NCBI GenBank assembly: GCA_014872815.1
Contig: WKFK01000014.1
Coordinates: 496,001 to 560,000, forward strand
Reading direction: 5' to 3'
Source: Paracoccaceae bacterium
GTDB taxonomy: Bacteria; Pseudomonadota; Alphaproteobacteria; Rhodobacterales; Rhodobacteraceae
Length of the DNA stretch: 64,000 nt
The position numbers were made by a program, and so were the translations under genes. The notes under the pieces are model-generated. The model was not told the origin of the DNA and did not search any database. It saw only the letters and a program-made list of their open reading frames with translations. Below are positions 24,104 to 32,931 of the stretch, piece by piece. Each line of letters starts with the position of its first letter. The first letter of the stretch is position 1.

Positions 24104-25150
24104 ATGACACAACCCTCTGAAAAAGCTCTTGTTCCCTTTGTTTCGGTCGACAATATGATGCGCCTTGTGCACCACGTTGGTGTAGAGCAAATGCTCAAAG
24201 ATCTGGCCGACTATGTTGAAGAAGACTTCCGGCGCTGGGAATTGTTTGACAAGACCCCCCGCGTGGCAAGCCACAGTGATGTAGGTGTAATCGAGCTGAT
24301 GCCAACCTCGGACGGTGAGGCCTATGGCTTCAAGTATGTGAATGGGCACCCTAAGAACACAGCCGAGGGCCTTCAGACTGTGACAGCCTTTGGTCTACTG
24401 GCGGATGTTTACACGGGCTACCCTGTGCTGCTGACAGAAATGACCATTCTGACCGCGTTGCGCACTGCTGCGACCTCCGCCATGGCGGCCAAGCACCTTG
24501 CGCCCAAAGGGGCCGACACAATGGCGATGATTGGCAACGGCGCGCAGTCGGAGTTTCAGACCCTGGCAATGAAGGCCATCATCGGCCTGAAATCCGTACG
24601 CCTCTACGACAAAGACCCAGCGGCCACGGCGAAATGCGCGGCCAATCTCGTGGATAGCGGCTTGGAAGTTGTCGTCTGTAAAACGCCAGAAGAGGCCATT
24701 GAGGGCGCGCAGATCCTGACCACCTGTACTGCGGACAAACAATACGCCACCATCCTGAGCGACAACATGGTTGGTGCAGGAGTGCACATCAACGCCATTG
24801 GTGGGGATTGTCCGGGTAAGACGGAGCTGGCCAAGGGCATTCTCGAACGTTCCGACGTGTTTGTGGAATTCCCCGAGCAAACCCGCATTGAAGGCGAAAT
24901 CCAGCAGATGGACCCGGATTTTGCGGTCACTGAGCTCTGGCAGGTCATCACAGGAGAGAAGCAAGGCCGCACAGACGCGCGTCAAATCACTCTGTTTGAC
25001 AGCGTTGGTTTTGCCATCGAGGATTTCTCCGCCCTGCGCTATATTCGCGACAAGGTGGCTCAAACGCCGTTCCACGAAGATCTGGATATGCTGGCCGACC
25101 CGGACGATCCGCGCGATCTGTTTGGAATGTTGCAGCGAGCGAAAGTCTAA
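24104..25150 (+). CDS. Ornithine cyclodeaminase
   Basis: Converts L-ornithine to L-proline and ammonia using bound NAD. The 348-residue protein has the family Rossmann region AMIGNGAQSEFQTLA (about residue 145), the substrate arginine region LTALRTAATSAMAAKHL and the catalytic-aspartate region AIGGDCPGKTELA. It belongs to the ornithine-cyclodeaminase/mu-crystallin family. It lies directly behind arginase and completes a two-step arginine catabolic operon. Confidence 0.93.
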   Translation: MTQPSEKALVPFVSVDNMMRLVHHVGVEQMLKDLADYVEEDFRRWELFDKTPRVASHSDVGVIELMPTSDGEAYGFKYVNGHPKNTAEGLQTVTAFGLLADVYTGYPVLLTEMTILTALRTAATSAMAAKHLAPKGADTMAMIGNGAQSEFQTLAMKAIIGLKSVRLYDKDPAATAKCAANLVDSGLEVVVCKTPEEAIEGAQILTTCTADKQYATILSDNMVGAGVHINAIGGDCPGKTELAKGILERSDVFVEFPEQTRIEGEIQQMDPDFAVTELWQVITGEKQGRTDARQITLFDSVGFAIEDFSALRYIRDKVAQTPFHEDLDMLADPDDPRDLFGMLQRAKV

Positions 25151-25171
25151 CCCCCTTCGGCGCCTGCTGCT

Positions 25172-25930
25172 TTATCGGGCTGCGGGCGCATGCATCACTT
25201 GTTCACGCCGCACCATGAAAGTGTGGATAGAAAACACCACCGCATCCGTTTTGGGCAAGCGCAGAATGCATTGCTTTTCCGAGCGCAGATATGCGCCGGT
25301 CTGTGCCGGCACAGGATCACGCGGTGCATCTTCCAGACGCGGTGTGAACAGCGACGGGTCATCATACCACAGCGCGTTTTTGCGCCACAAAGGCCGCCCT
25401 GCCCTTACGCCGTCAAAGAGCCGTTGGACCCGTTTGGCGATGTTATCATCATACTCCGCGACAGGGACATGAATGCCGATCAACGGGCGCATGAACTTCT
25501 CCGCCAAGGTCCAACTGGCTGGAAAGCACAAAACCGCGCCGGTCAGCACATGTTCGTCGTCAACTTTCTCCATAAGGCAAATATCTTCCTGAATGATCTG
25601 TCCAAGCGTGCGTAGCGGTTGCGCCCTATCAATGGCAACGACACGCCCATCAGGACAGTGCACCGCTTGCGGCCCGACATCGAAATCCACGTGGCGCGCC
25701 AGCTGATCCAGCGCCATATCCAGCACTTCCTGTGCAGCAGGCAACGACGCTTCGGACAAAGCAGAAACCAGATTAGGTTTTTCCGATAACAGGCTGCACC
25801 GCAGAGACATTTGCGCGGCATAGGCGTCATCAACGATCAACCAATCCTCGAGATTTAGTGGCGCTACGCCCGGTAGCGGGCGGGCGGCCAGAGCGTCATA
25901 AGGAATGCAGGTCTGCAAGATTTCTGTCAT
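25172..25930 (-). CDS. DUF3445 / haem-dependent oxidative N-demethylase-like protein
   Basis: A 252-residue protein of the DUF3445 family, whose characterised relatives are haem-containing oxidative demethylases of methylamines and similar compounds. Features include the N-terminal LPGVAPLNLEDWLIVDDAYAAQM, then LCFPASWTLAEKFMRPLIGIHVPVAEYD, and a C-terminal RSEKQCILRLPKTDAVVFSIHT. All of these read like family members. No signal peptide is seen. It is convergent with ornithine cyclodeaminase and divergent from the hydrolase-OsmC gene. In an organism with sarcosine oxidase further along, a role in methylated-amine use is plausible but inferred. Confidence 0.8.
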   Translation of the reverse strand: MTEILQTCIPYDALAARPLPGVAPLNLEDWLIVDDAYAAQMSLRCSLLSEKPNLVSALSEASLPAAQEVLDMALDQLARHVDFDVGPQAVHCPDGRVVAIDRAQPLRTLGQIIQEDICLMEKVDDEHVLTGAVLCFPASWTLAEKFMRPLIGIHVPVAEYDDNIAKRVQRLFDGVRAGRPLWRKNALWYDDPSLFTPRLEDAPRDPVPAQTGAYLRSEKQCILRLPKTDAVVFSIHTFMVRREQVMHAPAAR

Positions 25931-26096
25931 GACAACAGGCGTACCGCAGCCAAGCCACTATGGCATCCCCAAATTTTGGTGCCGTTGCGTTGTGCGCCGC
26001 TCGCATCAAGTCACCTTGCCGTGAGATTGTGTGGCAGTGGCTTTGCTCCCCCGTGCATTCAGCCCACATTGGGACAACACGACACAGGAGCGCCTC

Positions 26097-27308
26097 ATGC
26101 CCACCGAACGCATTACATTTGCCGGCCACGCTGGCGACACGCTGGCCGCGCGCCTCGATCTACCGGACGGCCCACATCTTACAACCGCAGTATTTGCGCA
26201 TTGCTTCACCTGCTCAAAGGACATTCCCGCTGCGCGCCGGATTGCAGCCCGACTCGCCACCATGGGCATCGCGGTTTTACGGTTTGATTTCACTGGCCTT
26301 GGTCATTCCCACGGCGAATTTGCCAACACACATTTTTCAAGCAATGTGGAAGACTTGATCGCAGCCGCTCAGTACCTCTCAGGCCGAAATATGGCGCCCG
26401 ATTTGCTGATTGGGCACAGCTTGGGAGGCGCGGCAGTCTTGCGCGCAGCCACACAGATTGACACAGCAAAGGCGGTTGTCACCATAGGCGCGCCCTCTGA
26501 TCCTGCGCACGTCGCGCATCAGTTTGAGGCGCACACGGACCAGATCGCGTCCGACGGACAAGCAACGGTTTCCCTCGGCGGTCGACCATTTGAAATCAGG
26601 AAGTCATTTTTGGAGGACATCTCCAACCAAAACCTCAGAAAATGTATTGCGAACTTGAACAAGGCGCTGCTTGTTTTGCATGCGCCTCGGGACGCCACTG
26701 TCGGTATCGACAACGCCGCGCAGATCTTTGAAGCCGCCAAACACCCAAAAAGCTTTGTCACATTGGATGACGCCGATCACTTAATCACCAATCCCAAAGA
26801 CGCGGAATACGCCGCGGAAGTGATTACCTCCTGGGTGGGGCGGTATCTGACATTGACTCCGCCTGCCCCGCCACCCGGTGCGCCAGAGGGTGTTGTGCGT
26901 GTGTCAGAAGCCAATCCGGCGGGGTTCTTACAAGATGTGAACGCCGGACCATTTCATCATGCCTTGGCGGATGAACCGCTGGCCTATGGCGGCAGCAACC
27001 GTGGCATGACGCCTTATGGTTTCTTGTCGGCAGGCCTCGGCGCTTGCACCTCCATGACTATTCGTATGTATGCGCGACGCAAAAACTGGCCTTTGGATCA
27101 TGTTTGGGTGGATGTGTGCCATGACAAAATCCACGCCGCAGATGCCGAGGCCCCAGCTGGGCAAAAAGTGGATCAGTTTCGACGCAAAATTCACTTGGAG
27201 GGCGCCCTTACCCAAGAGCAGCGCGCCCGGTTGTCGGAAATCGCCGACCGCTGTCCTGTGCATCGCACCTTGGAGCAATCCAGCGAAGTGGTCACGCAAT
27301 TGGCGTGA
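26097..27308 (+). CDS. Bifunctional alpha/beta hydrolase - OsmC family protein
   Basis: A fusion of about 403 residues. Residues 1-250 form an alpha/beta hydrolase with nucleophile motif GHSLGGAAVL and the C-terminal DADHLI histidine. Residues 270-400 form an OsmC/Ohr domain with the two redox cysteines in ACTSMTIRMYARR and RCPVHRTLE. OsmC proteins reduce organic hydroperoxides; the hydrolase part may release the substrate. The fusion itself is widespread in proteobacteria. The start at 26097 follows ACAGGAG; the longer frame from 26031 lacks a ribosome site. Confidence 0.9.
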   Translation: MPTERITFAGHAGDTLAARLDLPDGPHLTTAVFAHCFTCSKDIPAARRIAARLATMGIAVLRFDFTGLGHSHGEFANTHFSSNVEDLIAAAQYLSGRNMAPDLLIGHSLGGAAVLRAATQIDTAKAVVTIGAPSDPAHVAHQFEAHTDQIASDGQATVSLGGRPFEIRKSFLEDISNQNLRKCIANLNKALLVLHAPRDATVGIDNAAQIFEAAKHPKSFVTLDDADHLITNPKDAEYAAEVITSWVGRYLTLTPPAPPPGAPEGVVRVSEANPAGFLQDVNAGPFHHALADEPLAYGGSNRGMTPYGFLSAGLGACTSMTIRMYARRKNWPLDHVWVDVCHDKIHAADAEAPAGQKVDQFRRKIHLEGALTQEQRARLSEIADRCPVHRTLEQSSEVVTQLA

Positions 27309-27317
27309 CCTGTCCCC

Positions 27318-27626
27318 TTAGCGTCGCGGCGACGGACGAGGGGCGGGCCGGGGTGTCGGTCGAGGTCGCGGCGTGGGCCGTGTGACTGGCGGGCGTGGTG
27401 CGATTGGGTGCACCGGACGTTCCGGGGGACGCTCAATCGGGTGTTCAGGTTTAGGGGGGCGTTCTGGGCGTGGCGGATATGGACGGTAGTAATAGTCGTT
27501 CCACATCATTGAGTCATAATAGGCACCCGTGTACCTGCTTCCACCCGTGTTTTCACACGCACTCAACAGCAAGGTCCCGGTCGCCAAGGCCGCCAAAAGC
27601 TTCAAAGGTCTCTGAAAAGACTTCAT
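27318..27626 (-). CDS. Small proline/arginine-rich lipoprotein
   Basis: A 102-residue predicted lipoprotein. A lysine-containing signal ends in the lipobox LLLSAC at about residue 24. The mature chain begins with a short tyrosine-rich stretch (YTGAYYDSMMWNDYYYRPY) and is then almost entirely proline, arginine and glutamate/histidine repeats (PERPPKP, PRPRPTPRP). The basic C-terminal tail may bind peptidoglycan, lipopolysaccharide or nucleic acid. It lies 12 bases after the gene at 27639 on the same strand. No family was recognised. Confidence 0.75.
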   Translation of the reverse strand: MKSFQRPLKLLAALATGTLLLSACENTGGSRYTGAYYDSMMWNDYYYRPYPPRPERPPKPEHPIERPPERPVHPIAPRPPVTRPTPRPRPTPRPAPRPSPRR

Positions 27627-27638
27627 AATCCGGCCTCC

Positions 27639-28196
27639 TTAGCGTGCTTTGATTGAGGTGAGAATGGCGTTCACGTCAGCCAAGGCACTTTGGTCAAAGC
27701 CCTGAGACATGATTGTCAGCGCCACGACCACCCGTCCGTTTTTGATGTCGAGCATGGTCACATTAAACGACACAGGCCGACCGTCCCGCCGCCCGGTACC
27801 AGTAATCACTGTCGCGGGATAGTTACCGACACGACGGTCCTCTGCGCTAAGGATTTCGGTAGTCTTTGCCAACTGTCCGCTCAGGCTACGCGCATATTCC
27901 TTTGCATCCTCCAGAGAGCGGAACCGGGGTGGCGAAATCAGTCCCACCCAAACGCCGTGGTCGCTCTCCGGTTCCAAACCGAACACGCGCTCTACGGCAC
28001 GAATGTCTTCATCCCCGTCGGGAGACAGCTCTCTGGGTCCGCCCACTCGTAAGTTCCAGAAATCAGGCACATCCACCTGAAACACATTGCGGGTCTGATC
28101 ACTGTAAACAACTTGCGTGTCCGCTTTCGCCAACATAGGCGCCCCGCACAGGGCGACCCCTAGCAGCAAGCATCCCCGCTTCAACGTCTTAAGCAT
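27639..28196 (-). CDS. Secreted protein of unknown function
   Basis: About 185 residues. The start at 28196 is chosen because GGAGG lies five bases upstream and gives a clean signal peptide (MLKTLKRGCLLLGVALCGAP, cleavage after AKA). The mature domain has alternating hydrophobic strands (RVGNYPATVITGTGRR, NGRVVVALTIMSQGF) suggesting a small alpha/beta fold like those in periplasmic stress proteins. A specific family was not recognised. It probably forms an operon with the lipoprotein at 27318. Confidence 0.7.
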   Translation of the reverse strand: MLKTLKRGCLLLGVALCGAPMLAKADTQVVYSDQTRNVFQVDVPDFWNLRVGGPRELSPDGDEDIRAVERVFGLEPESDHGVWVGLISPPRFRSLEDAKEYARSLSGQLAKTTEILSAEDRRVGNYPATVITGTGRRDGRPVSFNVTMLDIKNGRVVVALTIMSQGFDQSALADVNAILTSIKAR

Positions 28197-28361
28197 AAAT
28201 GCCTCCAATCAAATATGGGTCCCATAGGACACGCGATCCAAGCGGTTGTATAGTGATTTCTGCACGAAATCGCCGCATTGCAGCGTGAAAACCTTGCTGT
28301 TTTGAGTTGCACCGTCTAAACGGGCCGCGACCCCAATAGCTAACAATGCAAGGCTGAGATT

Positions 28362-29666
28362 ATGATCCCGCGCTATGCCCGCCCCGATATGGTTGCCGTT
28401 TGGTCGCCTGAAACCAAATTCAAAATCTGGTACGAGATCGAGGCGCATGCCTGTGACGCACAGGCCAAGCTGGGTGTGATCCCGCAAGAAAACGCGGACG
28501 CGGTTTGGAAAGCCAAAGACGTTGAGTTTGACGTGGCGCGCATCGACGAGATCGAAGCTGTGACCAAGCATGACGTAATCGCGTTTTTGACTCACCTAGC
28601 GGAGCATGTTGGTTCTGAAGAAGCACGTTTTGTGCACCAGGGCATGACCTCCTCTGACGTGCTGGACACCTGCCTGAACGTGCAGCTTGTGCGCGCCGCC
28701 GACATTTTGCTGGCCGATCTGGACAAGGTACTGGCCGCGTTGAAAAAACGTGCGTTTGAGCACAAAGACACCCTGCGTGTTGGCCGCTCCCACGGCATCC
28801 ATGCAGAGCCAACCACCATGGGCCTGACCTTCGCGCGTTTCTACGCCGAGATGGACCGCAACAAGGCCCGCCTTCAGCAAGCGCGCGAAGAGATCGCAAC
28901 CGGTGCCATCTCCGGCGCGGTTGGCACCTTCGCCAACATCGACCCAGCTGTAGAAGAGCACGTCTGTGAGCAGCTGGGCCTGACCCCAGAGCCAATCTCC
29001 ACCCAAGTGATCCCACGTGATCGCCACGCTATGTTCTTTGCTGTGCTGGGTGTGATCGCCTCGTCGATTGAAAACATCGCTGTCGAAATTCGGCACATGC
29101 AGCGTACCGAGGTGCTGGAAGGCGCGGAATTCTTCTCCATGGGCCAAAAAGGCTCCTCTGCGATGCCTCACAAGAAAAACCCTGTTCTGACCGAAAACCT
29201 GACCGGTCTGGCGCGCCTGGTGCGTATGACCGTAATCCCGGCGATGGAAAACGTCGCGCTGTGGCATGAGCGGGACATTTCCCACTCTTCCGTTGAGCGC
29301 GGTATTGGCCCAGACGCCACTGTAACCCTAGACTTCGCTCTCAACCGGCTGGCCGGTGTTGTCGACAAGATGTTGATCTTCCCAGAGAACATGCTCGACA
29401 ACATGAACAAATTCCCAGGTCTGGTGATGTCACAGCGCGTTCTGCTGGCGCTGACCCAAGCCGGTGTGTCTCGTGAAGACGCCTACGCCATGGTACAGCG
29501 CAATGCGCTGAAAGTTTGGGAAGAGCGTGTGGACTTCCAAGAGCAGCTTCTAGCGGATGCCGATGTTGTGGCGGCACTGGGCGTTGATGGCATCAATGAG
29601 AAGTTTGACATGGGCTACCACACCAAACATGTCGACACGATTTTTGCCCGCGTTTTCAAGAACTAA
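28362..29666 (+). CDS. purB: Adenylosuccinate lyase
   Basis: Catalyses two fumarate-releasing steps in purine synthesis (SAICAR to AICAR, adenylosuccinate to AMP). At 434 residues it has the standard length. The fumarase/aspartase superfamily signature GSSAMPHKKNP is near residue 262. The catalytic histidines are in VGRSHGIHAEP and HQGMTSSDVLDT. It stands alone with a clear terminator behind it. Codon usage is strongly biased, fitting a highly expressed housekeeping gene. Confidence 0.97.
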   Translation: MIPRYARPDMVAVWSPETKFKIWYEIEAHACDAQAKLGVIPQENADAVWKAKDVEFDVARIDEIEAVTKHDVIAFLTHLAEHVGSEEARFVHQGMTSSDVLDTCLNVQLVRAADILLADLDKVLAALKKRAFEHKDTLRVGRSHGIHAEPTTMGLTFARFYAEMDRNKARLQQAREEIATGAISGAVGTFANIDPAVEEHVCEQLGLTPEPISTQVIPRDRHAMFFAVLGVIASSIENIAVEIRHMQRTEVLEGAEFFSMGQKGSSAMPHKKNPVLTENLTGLARLVRMTVIPAMENVALWHERDISHSSVERGIGPDATVTLDFALNRLAGVVDKMLIFPENMLDNMNKFPGLVMSQRVLLALTQAGVSREDAYAMVQRNALKVWEERVDFQEQLLADADVVAALGVDGINEKFDMGYHTKHVDTIFARVFKN

Positions 29667-29687
29667 CACGACGACATAAAACCATCG

Positions 29688-29719
29688 AAAGGCGTATCCA
29701 TCCGGGTGCGCCTTTTTTG
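29688..29719 (+). terminator. Rho-independent terminator after purB
   Basis: AAAGGCG (29688-29694) pairs with CGCCTTT (29709-29715), followed by further Ts, 22 bases after the purB stop. Confidence 0.8.
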
Positions 29720-29806
29720 TTTCCTTATTCTGACGGCTCCGTGATTTTTGCATCCACACAGCCCATGCTACCGTAATTCTAACGAGTAAACACAAGAGTG
29801 GAGTTC

Positions 29807-30346
29807 ATGATGGCTTTAACGCGCGGACTGATTTCGATTGCTTTGGCAACCACATTGGCAAGCCCAGTTTGGGCGGCGGGTAGTGGGTCATCAGAGCCCA
29901 AGCCAAAAACTGTGATCTGTACTAAGGGCAACGTCTTTAGCGAAAGCAAAGGTAAATGCGTGCCACAGCAAGACAGCTCTTTGACAGATCAAGACCGGAT
30001 CAACGAGCTTCGGGCGTTGGCCTACGCCGGGCAGGCAGCAGAAGCGCAGGCTGTACTGGCCACCCTATCCGATCAAGAGTCCGACCAAGCGCTGACCTAT
30101 TGGGGTTTTACGCATCGCAAATTAGGCAATGTAGATGCTGGCCTGATTTTCTATGACAAAGCTTTGAAAAAGAACCCAAGTAACCTTCTGGCACGGTCCT
30201 ATCTGGGACAAGCGCATGTGGAAGCCGGACGCCTGGATTTGGCACGGCTTGAGCTAAAAGAAATCCGGGATCGTGGAGGCGATGGAAGCTGGCCGGAAGC
30301 ATCTTTGGCAGAAGCCATTCGGACAGGCACAACTTTCAATTATTAA
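29807..30346 (+). CDS. Periplasmic tetratricopeptide-repeat protein
   Basis: About 179 residues with a signal peptide (ALTRGLISIALATTLASPVWA). A short linker with two cysteines (VICTKGNVFSESKGKCVP) probably forms a disulfide. Then come two to three TPR helical hairpins (AYAGQAAEAQAVLATL, ALTYWGFTHRKLGNVDAGLIFYDKAL, ARSYLGQAHVEAGRLDLA). TPR proteins scaffold envelope complexes; no specific partner is evident. The start is 29807 or 29810, both behind GGAG. Confidence 0.8.
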   Translation: MMALTRGLISIALATTLASPVWAAGSGSSEPKPKTVICTKGNVFSESKGKCVPQQDSSLTDQDRINELRALAYAGQAAEAQAVLATLSDQESDQALTYWGFTHRKLGNVDAGLIFYDKALKKNPSNLLARSYLGQAHVEAGRLDLARLELKEIRDRGGDGSWPEASLAEAIRTGTTFNY

Positions 30347-30412
30347 CCAACTTATTCAGGGTTTCTTTAGGCTTGGGTGATTGATTGGCGCTCAAGACAT
30401 ATGGAGACCTTG

Positions 30413-31492
30413 ATGGACAATGCGATTCCTTTGGCACCGCTGGGTGGCGTTGAAGACATGCCGAGCTTCGGCGGCATGCGCAAAACCAATCTCTCCCGCC
30501 CGCAGAAAGCGGCCATTATTGTTCGCTTTCTGCTCAACGAAGGGGCGGAACTCGCGCTGGCGGAACTGTCTGATAACCATCAGGCAGACCTCACCTACAT
30601 GATGGGAGACATGGGCTACATCGACCGGGAAACCCTCGCCGACGTGCTTATGGAGTTCGCGCAAGAGCTTGAATCGATTGGTCTCTCTTTCCCCAATGGC
30701 ATCTCAGGTGCGCTGAATGTGCTGCAAGGCCAGATCAGTCCGATGACAGAGGCCCGTCTGCGTAAAGAGGCCGGTGTGCGCATGATCGGCAATCCTTGGG
30801 CGCGGATCAAAGAACTGTCCACACCGGAACTGATCGAAATGGTGGACGGTGAGAGCATAGAGGTCTCTGCCGTTCTGATCTCCAAACTGCCGGTGGACAA
30901 GGCCGCAGAAATCTTGGCGAAACTGCCGGGCGACAAGGCCCGCCGCATCACCTTTGCCATGTCGATGACCGAAAGCATCACGCCTGAGGCGGTAGATCGT
31001 ATTGGCCTGACGCTGGCTTGTCAGATCGAAGATCGTCCCCCAAAAGCTTTCAAGGAAGGGCCAGAGGACCGACTGGGCGCAATCCTCAACAGCGCGTCGA
31101 CAGCCACGCGCGACGAAGTGCTTGGTTCTTTGGACGAAAAAGACGCCGAATTTGCCGACGCTGTGCGCCGCCGCATTTTCACTTACGCGCACATCGCAAC
31201 ACGCGTGAAACCACTGGATGTGCCAAAGCTGATCAAAGACATCGACGAAGGCGCGCTTGTCACCGCCATGGCCTACGCCACCGAAGGCGATTTTGGCATG
31301 TCGACCGAGTTTATCTTGTCTAACATGTCGGGCCGGATGGCCGATCAACTGCGCGAAGCGGTCACAGATCGTGGCAAGGTGAAAACCAAAGAGGCCGAAG
31401 CGGCCATGTCAGAAGTCACCAAAGCGGTACGAGATCTGGTCGAGCTTGGAGAGATTGAGCTCATCTCCGACGAGGACGACGAGGACGAATAA
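30413..31492 (+). CDS. fliG: Flagellar motor switch protein FliG
   Basis: A rotor component that couples the stator to flagellar rotation. About 359 residues cover the three FliG domains. The N-terminal LSRPQKAAIIVRFLLNEGAE is near residue 30, the middle domain has IKELSTPELIEMVDGES and ILAKLPGDKARRI, and the C-terminal torque region runs through DVPKLIKDIDEGALVTAM and MSGRMADQLREAV. An acidic tail (SDEDDEDE) ends the protein. The start at 30413 follows GGAG; in-frame ATG 30401 and GTG 30377 are alternatives. No other flagellar gene is nearby, which is unusual for fliG in many bacteria. Confidence 0.9.
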   Translation: MDNAIPLAPLGGVEDMPSFGGMRKTNLSRPQKAAIIVRFLLNEGAELALAELSDNHQADLTYMMGDMGYIDRETLADVLMEFAQELESIGLSFPNGISGALNVLQGQISPMTEARLRKEAGVRMIGNPWARIKELSTPELIEMVDGESIEVSAVLISKLPVDKAAEILAKLPGDKARRITFAMSMTESITPEAVDRIGLTLACQIEDRPPKAFKEGPEDRLGAILNSASTATRDEVLGSLDEKDAEFADAVRRRIFTYAHIATRVKPLDVPKLIKDIDEGALVTAMAYATEGDFGMSTEFILSNMSGRMADQLREAVTDRGKVKTKEAEAAMSEVTKAVRDLVELGEIELISDEDDEDE

Positions 31493-31507
31493 ACCTGGTT
31501 ACGTCAA

Positions 31508-32230
31508 TTACTTGATACGTGCGGCGGTCTCGATGGGGCCGCCGTTTTCATGTTGAATCAGCACAACGATTGGCGCGTCACCTGTGACACGCACATTGGT
31601 TGAAAGGTCATTGCGCCCGTTCCAATCCTTCACCGTTTCCCATTCGGATACGATGTTGGAGTAAGTCAGAACGCGCCCGGCGTTTTCGCCCCGTTTGATC
31701 GACACTTTTTCGGCTTCTTTGTAACGGATTACGTGCACCTGCATCGGCGCCGGCTTTTCCGCAGCCGCTTTGATGCGCAGCTGGTTGCCGTCCCTTGTGA
31801 TCGAAAGGTCGACGGCAGAGCTGCCTTTGAGATGGGTTTTGATCAACCCCTCAACCTTGCCCGGGTGGGTACCAACCACATGATCCTTGCCGTTCACGAT
31901 CATCTGCGGTGTGTAGACGGACCGATGGCCTGCGGCGCGCGCATAGGTGTGCTGGCGCTGCGTATAGGCCGGGTCCGCATGGATATCCTTCCAGCCAATG
32001 TAATCCCAATAATCAACATGAAATGCCAGTGCGATCACGTCATCGCGCCCGGACAACTGCTTGTGGAAATACGCGTCTGCCGGAGGACAGCTGGAACAAC
32101 CCTGGGAGGTGTAGAGTTCCACCACAACCGGTTTGACCTCTGCCAGAACCGGCGATGCCAAGCTAAGCCACAAAGCCACAAGAGCGCCCGATGTGCGGAT
32201 GCCAGTCTTTCCGATCATACCGAAGTCCAT
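31508..32230 (-). CDS. DUF1223 thioredoxin-like secreted protein
   Basis: A periplasmic protein of about 240 residues in the DUF1223 family. A signal peptide (IRTSGALVALWLSLASPVLA) precedes a thioredoxin-like domain with the active-site motif SQGCSSCPPAD (CxxC near residue 45) and the family blocks FHVDYWDYIGWKD and VYTPQMIVNG. A C-terminal beta domain follows. Its redox partner is unknown. Starts at 32230 and 32218 are both possible; the longer frame to 32497 would overlap the rpiB upstream region without a signal. Confidence 0.85.
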   Translation of the reverse strand: MDFGMIGKTGIRTSGALVALWLSLASPVLAEVKPVVVELYTSQGCSSCPPADAYFHKQLSGRDDVIALAFHVDYWDYIGWKDIHADPAYTQRQHTYARAAGHRSVYTPQMIVNGKDHVVGTHPGKVEGLIKTHLKGSSAVDLSITRDGNQLRIKAAAEKPAPMQVHVIRYKEAEKVSIKRGENAGRVLTYSNIVSEWETVKDWNGRNDLSTNVRVTGDAPIVVLIQHENGGPIETAARIK

Positions 32231-32411
32231 TCCATTGAGTGTGTCCCCGAAACTCGTTGTATGCGCACATGATGTGACATGCCAATCAAGGTTTCGCGAG
32301 AAAGAGTGAGCGTCACTCTGCAAGCACAGGCCAAAGTCGACAGAGGCCAATTGCACTTGTTTGCCTTTGCCCCTATGGACGGGCCAACACTCACAAAAAG
32401 GTCTGCCACCT

Positions 32412-32852
32412 ATGTCTGACACCAAACGCATCGTGCTTTCCAGCGACCACGCTGCCATTGACCTGCGCCAAGCGGTTGCCACCCACGTCGCCGCCAAAGG
32501 CTATGAAGTGGTCGACATCGGCCCTACCACCACCGAGACCACGCACTACCCTCTGCACGGCAAAGCCGCAGCAGAGCGCGTGGCGTCTGGCGATTGCGAT
32601 CTCGGCATCATCCTGTGCGGCACCGGCCAAGGCATCATGATGGCGGCCAACAAAGTGCCCGGCATCCGCTGTGGCGTGTGCTCGGACACGTTTTCTGCTT
32701 CCATGATCCGTGCGCACAATAACGCCAATATGCTATCCATTGGAGCACGCGTGGTGGGCGAAGGTCTGGCCCTCGCGATTGTTGACGCCTACTTGGATGC
32801 AGAGTTCGAAGGCGGCCGCCACGGTACACGCGTGGATATGATTGAGGGCTGA
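32412..32852 (+). CDS. rpiB: Ribose-5-phosphate isomerase B
   Basis: Interconverts ribose-5-phosphate and ribulose-5-phosphate. At 146 residues it has the LacAB/RpiB fold: the N-terminal SSDHAAIDLR, the catalytic-cysteine region ILCGTGQGIMMAANK, and CGVCSDTFSASMIRAHNNANMLSIGARVVG. The start at 32412 is the natural family start; the open frame from 32361 lies in the spacer. It is divergent from the DUF1223 gene. Confidence 0.94.
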   Translation: MSDTKRIVLSSDHAAIDLRQAVATHVAAKGYEVVDIGPTTTETTHYPLHGKAAAERVASGDCDLGIILCGTGQGIMMAANKVPGIRCGVCSDTFSASMIRAHNNANMLSIGARVVGEGLALAIVDAYLDAEFEGGRHGTRVDMIEG

Positions 32853-32870
32853 GCCTTCTTCACAGAAAAC

Positions 32871-32910
32871 AAAAAGGGCCTCGGCGCATCACAGCACCAA
32901 GGCCCTTTTT
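32871..32910. terminator. Bidirectional terminator between rpiB and ccmG
   Basis: AAAAAGGGCCT (32871-32881) pairs with AGGCCCTTTTT (32900-32910). The A and T tracts on either side let it serve both convergent genes. Confidence 0.9.
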
Positions 32911-32931
32911 GTTATTCTACGATAAGGCGTC

